Source of the DNA: CAVVMA01 sp963788205
GTDB lineage: Bacteria > Desulfobacterota > Binatia > Binatales > Binataceae
DNA: 64,000 bases
Assembly (NCBI GenBank): GCA_963788205.1
Contig: CAWBGG010000002.1
Location: forward strand, 1,054,001-1,118,000
Direction of reading: 5' to 3'
Each line of letters starts with the position of its first letter. Positions within the stretch are counted from its first letter, which is position 1. A program made the translations under genes and the position numbers. The notes beneath the pieces were generated by a model, which saw only the letters and a list, made by a program, of their open reading frames with translations, was not told the origin of the DNA and did not search any database. Shown one piece after another: positions 1-8,791 of this stretch.

Positions 1-671
1 CCCGAACCGATAGTTGCGGGATCGTTGCCGGAAACATCCGAGATGATCAGGCTCAGCACCTGCGCGCCGGGCGCGCCTGGCAACCTTGGATTGATAGCGC
101 GCAGCAAGTTCCCGCCCTTGATGGACGAGAGATGCTTTCGCACCAGGTTAAATTCACGAATCGAAGCGCCGGCGCGCAGCAACGCCGAGGTCACCGCGAC
201 TTTGTCGGCGAGCGAGATCGATGGGGCAGGCATCGCGAGCATCGCGGAAGCACCGCCGCTGATCGCAACGATCAGAAGATCGCCCGCGCTCAGCCGCCCA
301 CACAGATCAAGTGCGGTGCGCGCGGCCCGCACGGAAGATGAATCGGGAATCGGATGGGCCGCCTCGAGGAATTCGATTCTCGATGGCGCCGCCCACGCGG
401 AATCAGTTCGCGCGCCTTTCGGAATCACCGCGATGCCCCGCTGCAGCTTGGCGCCTAGCGCCCGCTCGAGCGCGGCGGCCATCCCGGCCGCGGCCTTGCC
501 GACGGCGAGCAGATGGATCGTGCGCGCGTCCGCGATCAGCGCCGGTATGCGCTCGCCGCCGGGAACCGCGCCTGCGAGCGCACGCATGACCAGTTGTTCC
601 GGCGCTACCGCATCGAGCGCCGCGCGGAAGATCCGCTCGAGGTCAGCGCGCACGCTATCGGGCAGGCTCAT
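1..671 (-). CDS. Glycerate 2-kinase (MOFRL/DUF4147 family), N-terminal part, cut by the window edge
   Basis: The minus strand reads open from an ATG at 671 to the window edge, about 223 residues beginning MSLPDSVRADLERIFRAAL. Visible family features are an early VGKAAAGMA segment, the EAAHPIPD strand and an ISGGASAML loop typical of the DUF4147 domain of GckA/TtuD-type glycerate kinases. These phosphorylate D-glycerate to 2-phosphoglycerate in the glycerate/serine and glyoxylate pathways. The C-terminal MOFRL domain would lie beyond base 1. It is the last visible gene of a minus-strand run thrB-metF-folE-rpiA, 60 bases after rpiA. The family call is firm; older databases label such proteins hydroxypyruvate reductase, and substrate is inferred. 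Confidence 0.85.
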   Translation of the reverse strand, partial: MSLPDSVRADLERIFRAALDAVAPEQLVMRALAGAVPGGERIPALIADARTIHLLAVGKAAAGMAAALERALGAKLQRGIAVIPKGARTDSAWAAPSRIEFLEAAHPIPDSSSVRAARTALDLCGRLSAGDLLIVAISGGASAMLAMPAPSISLADKVAVTSALLRAGASIREFNLVRKHLSSIKGGNLLRAINPRLPGAPGAQVLSLIISDVSGNDPATIGS

Positions 672-731
672 CGCGCGGGAAGACTCATTGAGATTGTTTG
701 CCCTGACGGCGTGGATGGCCTGCGCGGGCCA

Positions 732-1418
732 CTAGCCGCTGCGGAGCGTCCTGATCTTGCCGCCCGATTCGGCTACCAGCACCAGCTCCGCCATCGCGAC
801 GAACAGTCCGGTTCCGACCACGCCGGGAATCGCCAGTAATTCACGATCGAGCCGCTCTGGATTCGATATCGGCTTGACACCGCAGTCCGCGATCAGATTG
901 GCGTTGTCGCTGAAGAACTCGCGTCCGGTTTCATCGACCCGGATTTGCGGCTTGAGCCCCAGCGCCGCGATACGCCGGATGCAAAGCGGAGCTGCGAACG
1001 GCAGGATTTCGACCGGAAGCTTGCCGCGCGCGCCCAGCCGCTTCACGATCTTCTCCGCGCCGACCAGGATTATTCGCCGCCGCGAGAACGCTGCGACCAC
1101 CTTCTCGCGGACCAGTGCCCCACCGTACCCCTTGATCAGATTGAGGCGTGAATCGACCTCGTCGGCGCCGTCGAAGGTGAGGTCGATCCTGGCAACGTCG
1201 GCGAGCGTAACGACTTCGATTCCGACTTCGCTCGCCAGGTTCTCGCTCGCGATGGAGGTCGGCACGCCGCGAATATCGACCCGGCGCTCGCCGAGCGCCC
1301 GGATAAACGCATCGGCCGCGTGTCCCGATCCGAGCCCGATCGTCTGGCCGGGTTTGACGTAGCGCAGCGCGTAGACGCCCAGCGCTGCGAGCTCTGCGGG
1401 AGAAGCTGGCGTGGCCAA
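732..1418 (-). CDS. rpiA: Ribose-5-phosphate isomerase A
   Basis: Interconverts ribose 5-phosphate and ribulose 5-phosphate in the non-oxidative pentose phosphate pathway (cytosol). The 228-residue protein has the phosphate-binding loop GLGSGHAADAF (about residues 28-38), the acidic DGADEVD motif and the catalytic KGYGGALVREK segment with the Lys and Glu expected for RpiA. Length is normal. The start is a TTG (1416-1418) only four bases after the folE stop, which implies translational coupling; no ATG fits better. In this window its product also feeds phosphoketolase chemistry encoded far downstream, though that link is inference. Confidence 0.95.
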   Translation of the reverse strand: MATPASPAELAALGVYALRYVKPGQTIGLGSGHAADAFIRALGERRVDIRGVPTSIASENLASEVGIEVVTLADVARIDLTFDGADEVDSRLNLIKGYGGALVREKVVAAFSRRRIILVGAEKIVKRLGARGKLPVEILPFAAPLCIRRIAALGLKPQIRVDETGREFFSDNANLIADCGVKPISNPERLDRELLAIPGVVGTGLFVAMAELVLVAESGGKIRTLRSG

Positions 1419-1422
1419 GGGC

Positions 1423-2061
1423 CTAGTCCTTGCCAGTGCGCAACAGGTTCATGAACTCCTGGCGCGTTTCGTGATTGGTGCGGAACACGCCGAGCATCGC
1501 CGAAGTCGTGACCCACGAATTCTGCTTCTCCACCCCGCGCATCCGCATGCATAGATGCTCGGCTTCGAGCACCACTGCGACGCCGAGCGGATCGAGCTCC
1601 TCCATGATCGTCTGCGCGATCTGGGTGGTCAGCCGCTCCTGCACCTGTAGGCGGCGCGCGTAAATCTCGACCATCCGGGCCAGCTTGGAGAGCCCGATTA
1701 TGCGCCGCTTGGGAAGATACGCGACGTGCGCCTTGCCCATGAAGGGCAGCATGTGATGCTCGCACAGCGCGTAAAAGTCGAGGTCCTTGCACAGGATCAT
1801 CTCGGAGTAATCTTCTTCAAAGAACGCGTCGTTGATCGCCGACTTCGGATCTTCGCGATAACCGCGCGTCAGGAATTCCAGCGCGCGCGCCACGCGCTCC
1901 GGAGTGCGTTTCAGTCCCGGTCGCTCGGGATCCTCGCCGATATGCCGCAGCAGCACGCGCACCGCATCCTCGACCGAGATCTCGCCGGCCGACGTGTGAT
2001 TCGAGCCCGCGGCGCGGACGGAAGGGGTGCGATTGGAAGTGGTGATCCGGTTGGAGGCCAT
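1423..2061 (-). CDS. folE: GTP cyclohydrolase I
   Basis: Converts GTP to 7,8-dihydroneopterin triphosphate, the first step of tetrahydrofolate synthesis. The zinc site is visible: CEHHMLPF gives the first Cys and His, and HLCMRMRG the second Cys; QVQERLTTQIA is the usual helix. A longer frame opens at 2124, but the ATG at 2061 (protein begins MASNRITTSN, 212 residues) is preceded by AAGGAG at a good distance and avoids overlapping metF. It lies between metF and rpiA in the same direction, so folate and one-carbon functions are co-transcribed. Confidence 0.95.
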   Translation of the reverse strand: MASNRITTSNRTPSVRAAGSNHTSAGEISVEDAVRVLLRHIGEDPERPGLKRTPERVARALEFLTRGYREDPKSAINDAFFEEDYSEMILCKDLDFYALCEHHMLPFMGKAHVAYLPKRRIIGLSKLARMVEIYARRLQVQERLTTQIAQTIMEELDPLGVAVVLEAEHLCMRMRGVEKQNSWVTTSAMLGVFRTNHETRQEFMNLLRTGKD

Positions 2062-2099
2062 CGATTTAGACTCCTTGGCGACGCTTCTTTGTGCGCGAT

Positions 2100-2993
2100 T
2101 CACCGGGGCAGGCCGGCGCGCCATCGGCTGAACTCCAGCGCCAGCTCGATTGCGAGCGACGGCCCTCCACCGCTCATCACGATGAAACCTGCGGCCTCAT
2201 GCGCCAGCGCGCACATCAGGTTCAGATTCTCGGCAATCGAAAGCCGCCGCGCTTCTTCCTCATTCAGGCCGGCATAGCGATCGAGATGGGGTGCCGCGGT
2301 GCCGAGGTCCTTGATGCGATCCTTCAGATAGGTTGCCATCGACTCGCGCTTCACCGGCAGCACGCCGAGCACCACCTTCAGGCCGTACTCGGCGGCGCGG
2401 CCCAGGAAAGTCCGGGCGGTCGCGAGGTCGAAGACCGGCTGCGTGATAACGAATTTCGCCCCGGCCTCGGCCTTGCGGCGCAACAGCTCGAACTCGCGTT
2501 CGAGGTTTTTCCGATTCGGATTGGCGACCGCGCCCGCATTCAGCACCGGCAGCGTCTTGAGCAGCTGCTTGCCTTCGCCGGTATCGCCGCGGTTAAGCTC
2601 GCCGATGACCCGCAGCAATCCGAACGCGTCCAGGTCGTTGACCGCGTGCGCCGCTTCGCCTTCAGCGATCTTGTCGCCGGTCAGCGCGACGACCGCGTCG
2701 ATTCCGAGCGCGCCGGCGCCGAGCAGGTCGGACTTGAGCGCATACAGATTGCGATCGCGGCACGAGAAATTGAGCACCACCGGGATCTCGAGCCGCGCCT
2801 TGATCATTGCGGCGAACACCAGGCCCGACAGCTTGACCTTGGCCAGCGCGTTATCGGTCAGGTTGATCGCGTCGACGCGGCCCTTGAGAGCCGCCAGCTT
2901 CTTCAGCAGCGGTTCGGGATTGACGCCGCGCGGCGGCGCCACCTCGAGCCACAACGCTGGGCTTGCGCCGGAAAGACGATCGAGCAGGGACAA
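2100..2993 (-). CDS. metF: Methylenetetrahydrofolate reductase family protein
   Basis: Flavoprotein of the MetF family that reduces 5,10-methylene-THF to 5-methyl-THF for methionine synthesis. Seen are the LEVAPPRG start strand (family EFFPP region), the AVVALTGD strand that lines the flavin site, FVITQPVFD and the C-terminal helix SIAENLNLMCAL. About 297 residues if the TTG at 2993 is used, five bases after the thrB stop; the longer open frame upstream overlaps thrB and does not look like MetF. The start is the uncertain part. The first Glu-Phe pair is replaced by Leu-Glu-Val, so it may belong to a divergent MetF branch. Confidence 0.85.
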   Translation of the reverse strand: MSLLDRLSGASPALWLEVAPPRGVNPEPLLKKLAALKGRVDAINLTDNALAKVKLSGLVFAAMIKARLEIPVVLNFSCRDRNLYALKSDLLGAGALGIDAVVALTGDKIAEGEAAHAVNDLDAFGLLRVIGELNRGDTGEGKQLLKTLPVLNAGAVANPNRKNLEREFELLRRKAEAGAKFVITQPVFDLATARTFLGRAAEYGLKVVLGVLPVKRESMATYLKDRIKDLGTAAPHLDRYAGLNEEEARRLSIAENLNLMCALAHEAAGFIVMSGGGPSLAIELALEFSRWRAGLPR

Positions 2994-2998
2994 ACTTG

Positions 2999-4033
2999 CT
3001 AGGCCTCGTGGCGCTCGTTGGCCTTGACCTTCTGGTACTTGCGGTAGTCGTAGCCGGTCGCCATCGCCATCAGCAGCTCTTCCATGCCGCCCTCCCGCTC
3101 GCGGCGCAGGATCCGCAGGCGATCGAAGAAGTCGCGGAAGTCCTTGTTGACCCGATAGGCGCCGTCGGGCGGTTCGAGAAAGAAATCGTTCAGGCGCGTG
3201 ACCGTGAAGCGCAGCGAGGAGTAGCGCAGCTCGTTGGGAAAGGCGTCCCACTCGGCCAGCGACAGCGTGCGCAGCGATTCGTACCCGGTCAGCAGATACC
3301 GAAAGCGTTCCAGCGAATAGCGCCCGCCGGTGAAGCATAGCGCGTTCACGGCGGTGGCGATGTCGAAGATGAACTTGCCGCGGCAAGCGGCCTCGAAGTC
3401 CAGCACCGAGGTCAGGCGCTCGCCGCGAAAGAGCAGATTGTCGGCGAACAGGTCGCCATGAATCACGCCCTTGGGCAGCTTGCTTTCCAGGTAATGGCTC
3501 AGGTACTCGACTTCGTCGTCGAGCGTGCGGCTGACGCGCCGGAAGTAATTAGGCAGCCGGCTGCGCACATTGAGATACAAATCGGCGATTCGCTCGAAGC
3601 TGAAGCGGTTGTCGATGCCCTTCTTGTAGCCCTTGCCGATTACGTGCAACTGCGCCAGCACCCGGCCCGCGGTCTCGAGTTGGGTCGGGCGCAGCCGCTC
3701 GGCCGATACGATCTTGCCCTCCTGGTACTTGTAAACCGAGATGCACTTGCTGCCCAGATCGCGATAGAAGCGGCCCTTGCGATCCTGGAGCGGGTGGGGA
3801 CACGGGAATCCGTGCTTGCGCAGGAAGGTCAGCAGGTCGAGTTCGCGGCGCAGCTCGTTCTCGCTCTTGACCTCGTCGACCCGGGCCAGGAATTTTCCCT
3901 TGGCGGTCTCGAGCAGATAATTGGTGTTGACCGAGCCCTCGCGGATGCCGAGCGCACGAATCACGCGGCCAAAGCCGTAATCTTCAGCGAGCTCCTGGAG
4001 GAACTGCTTGTTTAACTCGGTGTATACAGCCAT
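2999..4033 (-). CDS. thrB: Homoserine kinase, APH-fold (type II ThrB)
   Basis: Phosphorylates L-homoserine in threonine synthesis. The protein begins MAVYTELNKQFLQEL, characteristic of the aminoglycoside-phosphotransferase-like ThrB rather than the GHMP type. Catalytic motif GVIHGDLFADNLLF (Brenner HxDxxxxN) and the metal-binding SVLDFEAA follow around residues 190-220. 344 residues from the ATG at 4033; a longer frame to 4222 has no family similarity. First gene of the thrB-metF-folE-rpiA run, divergent from bcp across about 160 bases. Confidence 0.9.
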   Translation of the reverse strand: MAVYTELNKQFLQELAEDYGFGRVIRALGIREGSVNTNYLLETAKGKFLARVDEVKSENELRRELDLLTFLRKHGFPCPHPLQDRKGRFYRDLGSKCISVYKYQEGKIVSAERLRPTQLETAGRVLAQLHVIGKGYKKGIDNRFSFERIADLYLNVRSRLPNYFRRVSRTLDDEVEYLSHYLESKLPKGVIHGDLFADNLLFRGERLTSVLDFEAACRGKFIFDIATAVNALCFTGGRYSLERFRYLLTGYESLRTLSLAEWDAFPNELRYSSLRFTVTRLNDFFLEPPDGAYRVNKDFRDFFDRLRILRREREGGMEELLMAMATGYDYRKYQKVKANERHEA

Positions 4034-4197
4034 CGGCGGGAGGCGGGGCTTTCGACCCGCCGCTACTGTAGAGCGTGTCTCTAAGGGCGTCAACTGGGAT
4101 CGCCCCGGCCCTTGCGCCACAAGGACTTTCTGCTCTCGCCGGTTTGCGCCATAATCGGCCCGCGGAGCCGAATTCACCTGTGGGCGAGGAGCGACCA

Positions 4198-4719
4198 ATG
4201 GCGGCAAAGAAGAGCGTATCACGCAAGAATGTGCCCGGTCCGGTCAAAGAGAGCGGACTCGAAGGACGCAAGGCGCCGGCCTTCCACCTGCCCGATTCGG
4301 ATGGCGCGGCGGTCAGGCTCAAGGACTTGGTCGGGCGCGGCAATCTGGTTCTGTACTTCTACCCCCGCGACATGACCCCCGGATGCACCCGCGAGGCGTG
4401 CGATTTCCAAAGCCGCCTTGGCGAGATCGCCGCAGCCGGCGCCCAGGTGGTCGGCGTGTCAGGCGACACCTCGCAATCGCATGAGAAGTTCGCCAGCAAG
4501 TACGGACTCAAGTTCCCGCTGCTCAGCGACGCCGGCAATAAGGTCGCGAAGCTCTACGGAGTCTACAAGAAGAAATCGCTCTACGGCCGGGAGTTCATGG
4601 GCATCGAGCGAACCACTTTCGTGATCGACCGGGCGGGCGTGATCCGCAAGGTTTTTCCCAAGGTCAAGGTGGAGGGCCATCCGGAGCGGGTGTTGGCGGC
4701 CCTGAGCGAACTGGCCTGA
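4198..4719 (+). CDS. bcp: Thioredoxin-dependent peroxiredoxin (Bcp/PrxQ)
   Basis: Reduces hydrogen peroxide and alkyl hydroperoxides with thioredoxin as donor. The motif MTPGCTREACDF holds the peroxidatic Cys and, five residues on, the resolving Cys of the PrxQ class; FYPRDMTPG is the usual active-site loop. 173 residues with a Lys-rich N-terminus from ATG 4198, preceded by GAGGAG. The frame stays open upstream to 4075, but that part has no similarity and lacks a ribosome site. Confidence 0.93.
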   Translation: MAAKKSVSRKNVPGPVKESGLEGRKAPAFHLPDSDGAAVRLKDLVGRGNLVLYFYPRDMTPGCTREACDFQSRLGEIAAAGAQVVGVSGDTSQSHEKFASKYGLKFPLLSDAGNKVAKLYGVYKKKSLYGREFMGIERTTFVIDRAGVIRKVFPKVKVEGHPERVLAALSELA

Positions 4720-4752
4720 AACGGCGCGCCGATCAAGGCGAGCCGGCCGCGA

Positions 4753-5607
4753 TTATCCGTTGAGCAGCGTACTACGCAGGAACTGGGCGACGCGCGGCTC
4801 GGCCCGCTGGCCCAGTTGATGCGGCCCCTGCGGGAAGTAAAACGCCTCGACATTGGTGCCGCGCTGCTTAAGCGCCTGCGCCAGGCGCTCCGCCTGATCG
4901 ACCGGCATGCTGCGGTCGCGATCGCCGTGCAGGATCAGCACGCTGCATTCCAGCTTGGGCGGCAGATGCTCGATAACGCTGCGTTCCTTGAGCACGCGGC
5001 GGCTGGGCCACACTTGGCGCAGAATCGAAAGCTTGGTGGTCCATCGCGCTTCCGGCCACAGGCTCAGCATGTCGTAGGCGCCCGATTGCAGAACGACCGC
5101 GCGCGGTCGCGAATCCACGTCCATCAGGAGTCCCGCAGCGACCGCGCCGTCGCTGAGCCCCCACACGGCCAGCCGCTTGGGGTCCACATCCTTGCGCGCG
5201 GCGAGCAGATCGAGCGCGCGGCGCGCAGCCGCGACCGACTGCTGGCCCACAAAACGGCCCGGACCTGACGAGTGGCCATAGCCGGGGATACTCACGCAAG
5301 CCAGATGAATCCCCAGCGCCGTCAGGCCGCGATTGGTCTCGACACAGCGGCGCGCGTCACCTGGGCCGGCGTTCAGCACCAGCAGCGCCGGACGCGGTCC
5401 CGGCTGGTCGGTTCGCGCCAGATAACCGTCGATCTGGAACTGGCTCTTGCCGACCGTGACCTGAAAGCCAAACGGCTCTATCTTGGTGATCTTCTCGCCC
5501 GGCTTGGAGATCGTCGCAGTCCGGCATCCGCCCAACGCAATCGCGAGTGCGAACGAGGCGAGAACCAGCGCGTGCAGGATGCGCCGCGAAGGCGCGTCGG
5601 GATCCAT
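4753..5607 (-). CDS. Alpha/beta-hydrolase lipoprotein
   Basis: A 284-residue predicted lipoprotein: a hydrophobic signal (about residues 13-28) ends in the lipobox LGGC. The mature part has the alpha/beta-hydrolase fold signatures: GPGDARRCVETNR after strand 3, the nucleophile elbow GLSDGAVAAG with Asp in place of Ser at the usual nucleophile position, an Asp region HGDRDRSMPV and a late His in PQGPHQLG. The elbow reads G-L-S-D-G, so the Ser before the Asp could be the nucleophile. Substrate is unknown. Start ATG 5607 puts the signal peptide at the N-terminus; a longer frame to 5745 would bury it. Convergent with bcp. Confidence 0.75.
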   Translation of the reverse strand: MDPDAPSRRILHALVLASFALAIALGGCRTATISKPGEKITKIEPFGFQVTVGKSQFQIDGYLARTDQPGPRPALLVLNAGPGDARRCVETNRGLTALGIHLACVSIPGYGHSSGPGRFVGQQSVAAARRALDLLAARKDVDPKRLAVWGLSDGAVAAGLLMDVDSRPRAVVLQSGAYDMLSLWPEARWTTKLSILRQVWPSRRVLKERSVIEHLPPKLECSVLILHGDRDRSMPVDQAERLAQALKQRGTNVEAFYFPQGPHQLGQRAEPRVAQFLRSTLLNG

Positions 5608-5720
5608 AAACACGCCTATGCTACATGGAGCGGCCGACTTTGGAAACCCGGGCCGCATTGAATCGTTGCCCGGATTCGCCGATACTTTTTGGTTCGCAGG
5701 CGCATAATGGCTTCGCGCAG

Positions 5721-6149
5721 ATGAAAGTGGACGCGGCAGCTTCAATCGATTTCGCCCGGAACGGCGGCGTGGTGCCGGTCGTTACGCAGGACTTTGCCAA
5801 CCGGCGCGTCCTGATGGTCGCCTACATGAACCGCGAGGCCTTCGAGGAAACCGTCGCGACAGGCAGAGCCTGCTACTACTCGCGCTCGCGCCAGCGGCTA
5901 TGGCGCAAGGGCGAGGAATCGGGCAACTTCCAGGTCGTGCGCGAAATCCGCATCGATTGCGACGACGATACGATTCTTCTGCTCGTCGAGCAGAAGGGTG
6001 ACGGCGCGGCCTGCCATCTCGGCTACGAGAGCGACTACTTCAGGATGCTCGACGGAGGCGAATGGAAAATCGTCGAGCCGCGCAAAGTTGATCCCGCAAA
6101 ATACGGACCTGGCTACGGCCATCACGAAAAATCCAGCACGCGCCACTGA
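5721..6149 (+). CDS. hisI: Phosphoribosyl-AMP cyclohydrolase
   Basis: Third step of histidine synthesis: opens the adenine ring of phosphoribosyl-AMP. The active-site strand YYSRSRQRLWRKGEESGN and the acidic DCDDDTILLLVEQ with a later Cys in GAACHLGYES supply the metal ligands. 142 residues from ATG 5721, monofunctional (no HisE domain). Upstream open frame to 5625 has no similarity. It precedes hisG by about 85 bases on the same strand. Confidence 0.95.
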   Translation: MKVDAAASIDFARNGGVVPVVTQDFANRRVLMVAYMNREAFEETVATGRACYYSRSRQRLWRKGEESGNFQVVREIRIDCDDDTILLLVEQKGDGAACHLGYESDYFRMLDGGEWKIVEPRKVDPAKYGPGYGHHEKSSTRH

Positions 6150-6234
6150 CGTAGCACGATGAGCGCCGCGGCGCCGGTTGGCGCCGCCCGCCCAATCGCG
6201 CCTGCGGCCGGGACTGATCTGGCGAAAACCCAAT

Positions 6235-7152
6235 ATGGCCAAGACCAATATGGCAAAGTCCGAAAACAAGCTCAGGTTCGGAATACCCAAGGGCAGCCTC
6301 GAAGCGCAGACCCTCGAGCTGTTGCGCAAGGCGGGATGGCGGATCTGGGTCGATGCGCGATCCTACATTCCGAGCGTCGACGACCCGGGCCTCAGTCTGC
6401 GGCTGCTGCGACCTCAGGAGATGCCGCGTTATATCGCCGACGGCGCGCTCGACGCGGGCATCACGGGCCGCGACTGGGTGGCGGAAAACGGCGTCGATCT
6501 GATCGAGGTCGAGACCTTCGTCTACTCCAAGGTCTCGCTGGCGCCCTCGCGATGGGTGCTGGTGGTGCCCGAGCGCTCGCCGATCAAGCGGCTCGAAGAC
6601 CTGGAAGGCAAGCGCGTGGCGACCGAGATGGTGAACTTCGCGCGCGAGCTTTTCAAAAAGCGCAAAGTTAAAGTAGAAATTGAATTTTCTTGGGGCGCGA
6701 CCGAGGTCAAAGTGGCCGACGGCCTGGTTGACGCCGCGGTGGATATCACCGAAACCGGCAGTTCGTTACGCGCCAACGGGCTGCGCATCGTCGAGGAGCT
6801 GCTCACGTCCTCGCCCGTGATCGTCGCCAATCGCCAGAGCTGGAACGAGCCGTGGAAGCAGGCCAAGGTGAAGCAGATCGCGGTGCTGGTTCGCGGCGCG
6901 CTCGACGCCGAAACCCGGGTCGGAATCAAGATGAACGTGGCGCGCGAGAACCTGGAGCGCGTGATCAAGCTGCTGCCCGCGATCACCGCGCCGACCGTCT
7001 CGCCGCTCTATCCGTCCGCGGCCCTGGCGGGCAAGGAATGGGTCGCCATCGAGACGATGATCAGCGAGCAGACCGTGCGCGAGCTGTTTCCAAAACTACT
7101 CGAAGCCGGCGCAATCGGAATCGTCGAGTATCCGCTGAACAAGATCATTTAA
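6235..7152 (+). CDS. hisG: ATP phosphoribosyltransferase, long form
   Basis: Committed step of histidine synthesis, joining ATP and PRPP. LRFGIPKGSLEAQTLEL opens the catalytic domain; ADGALDAGITGRDWV and the PRPP-binding stretch ending DITETGSSLRANGL follow. At about 300 residues, with a C-terminal PTVSPLYP...AIETMISEQTV domain, it is the long HisG with its own regulatory domain, so no HisZ partner is needed. Two in-frame ATGs (6235 and 6250) are equally plausible; an upstream start at 6178 is less likely. The end overlaps the next, convergent gene by four bases. Confidence 0.93.
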   Translation: MAKTNMAKSENKLRFGIPKGSLEAQTLELLRKAGWRIWVDARSYIPSVDDPGLSLRLLRPQEMPRYIADGALDAGITGRDWVAENGVDLIEVETFVYSKVSLAPSRWVLVVPERSPIKRLEDLEGKRVATEMVNFARELFKKRKVKVEIEFSWGATEVKVADGLVDAAVDITETGSSLRANGLRIVEELLTSSPVIVANRQSWNEPWKQAKVKQIAVLVRGALDAETRVGIKMNVARENLERVIKLLPAITAPTVSPLYPSAALAGKEWVAIETMISEQTVRELFPKLLEAGAIGIVEYPLNKII

Positions 7153-7397
7153 TCGTCCGGCGGACGGATCCGACCACTCCCCTCAAGGAAGCTGCGACCA
7201 AGCGGCGTCAGCTCAACCAGCAATTCCTGCCCGGCTGCGCCCCTTCGAATGACAAATCCCTGGTCGATCGCATCTTCCCAGACCGTGAGCCTCGGGCAGG
7301 AGGTGCGCCAGGCGTCCATGACCTCGGAGTAAGGTCTCGGCGTCGCCGCTATCCACTCGAGTAGATCCAGGATCAATGGTTCGAGCGTGTTGGTCAT
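7149..7397 (-). CDS. Conserved small protein, function unknown
   Basis: 82 residues from the ATG at 7397. The core SEVMDAWRTSCPRLTVWEDA is of a type I recall among hypothetical proteins of soil Proteobacteria, and the helix-turn pattern followed by LTPLGRSFL suggests a small winged-helix-like fold. No catalytic motif. It converges on hisG with a four-base overlap and is followed upstream by the IS630 element. Function is not known; the protein-coding call rests on composition and the conserved-looking core. Confidence 0.6.
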   Translation of the reverse strand: MTNTLEPLILDLLEWIAATPRPYSEVMDAWRTSCPRLTVWEDAIDQGFVIRRGAAGQELLVELTPLGRSFLEGSGRIRPPDD

Positions 7398-7479
7398 TGA
7401 TGGCTCCAACAATACAGGCGTTCCTCTCCCCATCTTTGCAAAAGAGATTCAGCGAGTCAGGTCCAGCCCCCGCAGGCTA

Positions 7480-7506
7480 GTGCTTACCTGCGTAAATCAG
7501 CGTAAC
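7480..7506. repeat. IS630 left terminal inverted repeat
   Basis: Pairs with 8571-8597 with five mismatches over 27 bases. It begins GTGCTTAC next to TA and contains the transposase stop codon. Confidence 0.88.
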
Positions 7507-8554
7507 GGGGCTTCGGGTGCACGGAGCGCACGGTTTCTTTGGTCCACTCAAAGGGCACGGCAGTCTGGTTGTAGCTTTGAATGAACTCATCGATGGCCTC
7601 GCGCAATTGCTGTGGAGAGGTGAAACTGGCGCCCCGCAGGGCCGCCCGGACCAGAATGCTGAACCAGCATTCGATCAAGTTAAGCCAGCTGGCATGGGTG
7701 GGGGTGAAATGCAGGTGCACGTTGGGGTGGCGCGCCAGCCAGAGGTCGTGTTTGGGCTTGTGCGTACTGAGGTTGTCGAGGACCACGTGAATTTCGCTTG
7801 CCGGATAAAGTGCCACCACGTCGTTCATGAAGTCCAAGAACTCGCGCCGCCGGCGGCGGTGGTAGTGGCCGCCCACCACCTTGCCCGTCAAGACGTTAAG
7901 CGCGCCAAACAAGGTGGTGGTACCGTGGCGTTTGTACTCATGGTTGAAGCCGGCCACCGCTTGGCCGTTGGGCAGCCTAAGGTAGCCCTGGGCCCGCTCC
8001 AGCGCCTGGATGTGAGGCTTTTCATCCACCGACAGCAGCACCGCGTTGTCGGGCGGATGCAGATACAGCCCCACGATGTCGGCCGCCTTGGCCGCGAACT
8101 GCGGGTCGGTGCTGATGCACCAGCTGCGCCGCCGTTGCAGGTGAATGCGCTGGCTGCGCAGCACCCGCCAGACTTGATGCGCCGAGACGTCGCCCAAGGC
8201 CTTAGCCACCAGCGCGCCGCTCCAGGCCGCGTGGCCGCGCGGCGGCGGATCGTCGAGCTTGGCCAGAATCCGCCGGCGCGTGCTTTCGTCATAACGCCGC
8301 CGGGCGCCCGAGCGCGGGGCGTCGTGCAGACCCGCGAGCCCGCGGCGCGCAAAACGGCCGCGCCATTTGCTCACTGTCGCCGCTCGAACGCCTTGCGCCC
8401 GGGCAATCGCCCGGCTACTGCTTCCAGCCGCGGCAGCCAGGATAATACGCCCTCTCAGCGCCAGGCGCTGCTCGGTCTTCGCGCCGCTAACCCAGCTTTC
8501 AAGCACCCGACGATCCTCCGGCAGCACCGCAATCGGCACGGCTTCCTTGACCAT
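7484..8554 (-). CDS. IS630-family transposase
   Basis: 356 residues. The N-terminal helix-turn-helix part (SRAIARAQGVRAATVSKW) resembles the usual IS630 winged helix, followed by a linker with RRILAKLDDPPPRG. The DDE catalytic core is complete: Asp in LLSVDEKPHIQAL, Asp in IHVVLDNLSTHK and Glu in SWLNLIECWFS. DNA cut-and-paste at TA dinucleotides is known for the family. No frameshift or stop is seen, so the copy may be active. Confidence 0.95.
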   Translation of the reverse strand: MVKEAVPIAVLPEDRRVLESWVSGAKTEQRLALRGRIILAAAAGSSSRAIARAQGVRAATVSKWRGRFARRGLAGLHDAPRSGARRRYDESTRRRILAKLDDPPPRGHAAWSGALVAKALGDVSAHQVWRVLRSQRIHLQRRRSWCISTDPQFAAKAADIVGLYLHPPDNAVLLSVDEKPHIQALERAQGYLRLPNGQAVAGFNHEYKRHGTTTLFGALNVLTGKVVGGHYHRRRRREFLDFMNDVVALYPASEIHVVLDNLSTHKPKHDLWLARHPNVHLHFTPTHASWLNLIECWFSILVRAALRGASFTSPQQLREAIDEFIQSYNQTAVPFEWTKETVRSVHPKPRYADLRR

Positions 8555-8570
8555 GCCGTATCCTTATCAT

Positions 8571-8597
8571 GTAACGCTAACTTATGCAAGTAAGCAC
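8571..8597. repeat. IS630 right terminal inverted repeat
   Basis: Inverted partner of 7480-7506; ends GTAAGCAC next to TA. It lies just upstream of the transposase start. Confidence 0.88.
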
Positions 8598-8670
8598 TAG
8601 TGTCTCAGTTTGACATTGCTCGCGAGTGAGGCGAGCAGCAGAGGATCCGGGATTCCTCGCGCGGCAGCCA

Positions 8671-8709
8671 CGCGCGGGAATGACAGAAAAAGCTTGTCAT
8701 TCTCGCGCG
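8671..8709. repeat. Imperfect 15-bp stem-loop repeat element
   Basis: Arms 8671-8685 and 8695-8709 pair over 15 bases with one G-T wobble, around a nine-base loop. The arm sequence GGGAATGACA/TGTCATTC resembles dispersed intergenic repeats common in GC-rich bacteria. It sits in the roughly 280-base gap between the IS element and the antitoxin gene, which otherwise holds only the Hsp70 fragment at 8792. Confidence 0.6.
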
Positions 8710-8791
8710 TCTGCGTTGTCTGGCGCGCGAAGAATTCCGAATCCTCTCTTCCACCTGCGACACCGCCTTCGGGGCCCGACCGAGCGCTACC

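Larger units (their letters stand above)
7480..8597 (-). mobile_element. IS630-family insertion sequence, complete, with terminal inverted repeats
   Basis: The ends carry 27-base imperfect inverted repeats (7480-7506 and 8571-8597, 22 of 27 positions matching, outer eight bases GTGCTTAC identical). Both ends abut TA (7478-7479 and 8598-8599), the target duplication expected for IS630/Tc1-mariner elements. One uninterrupted transposase occupies nearly the whole 1.1 kb; its stop codon lies within the left repeat. Recent and probably intact insertion between hisG's neighbour and a toxin-antitoxin remnant. Confidence 0.9.

Noticed and set aside
3002..3386. N-terminal extension of metF into thrB
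   Set aside because: Arg-rich shadow sequence without MetF similarity.
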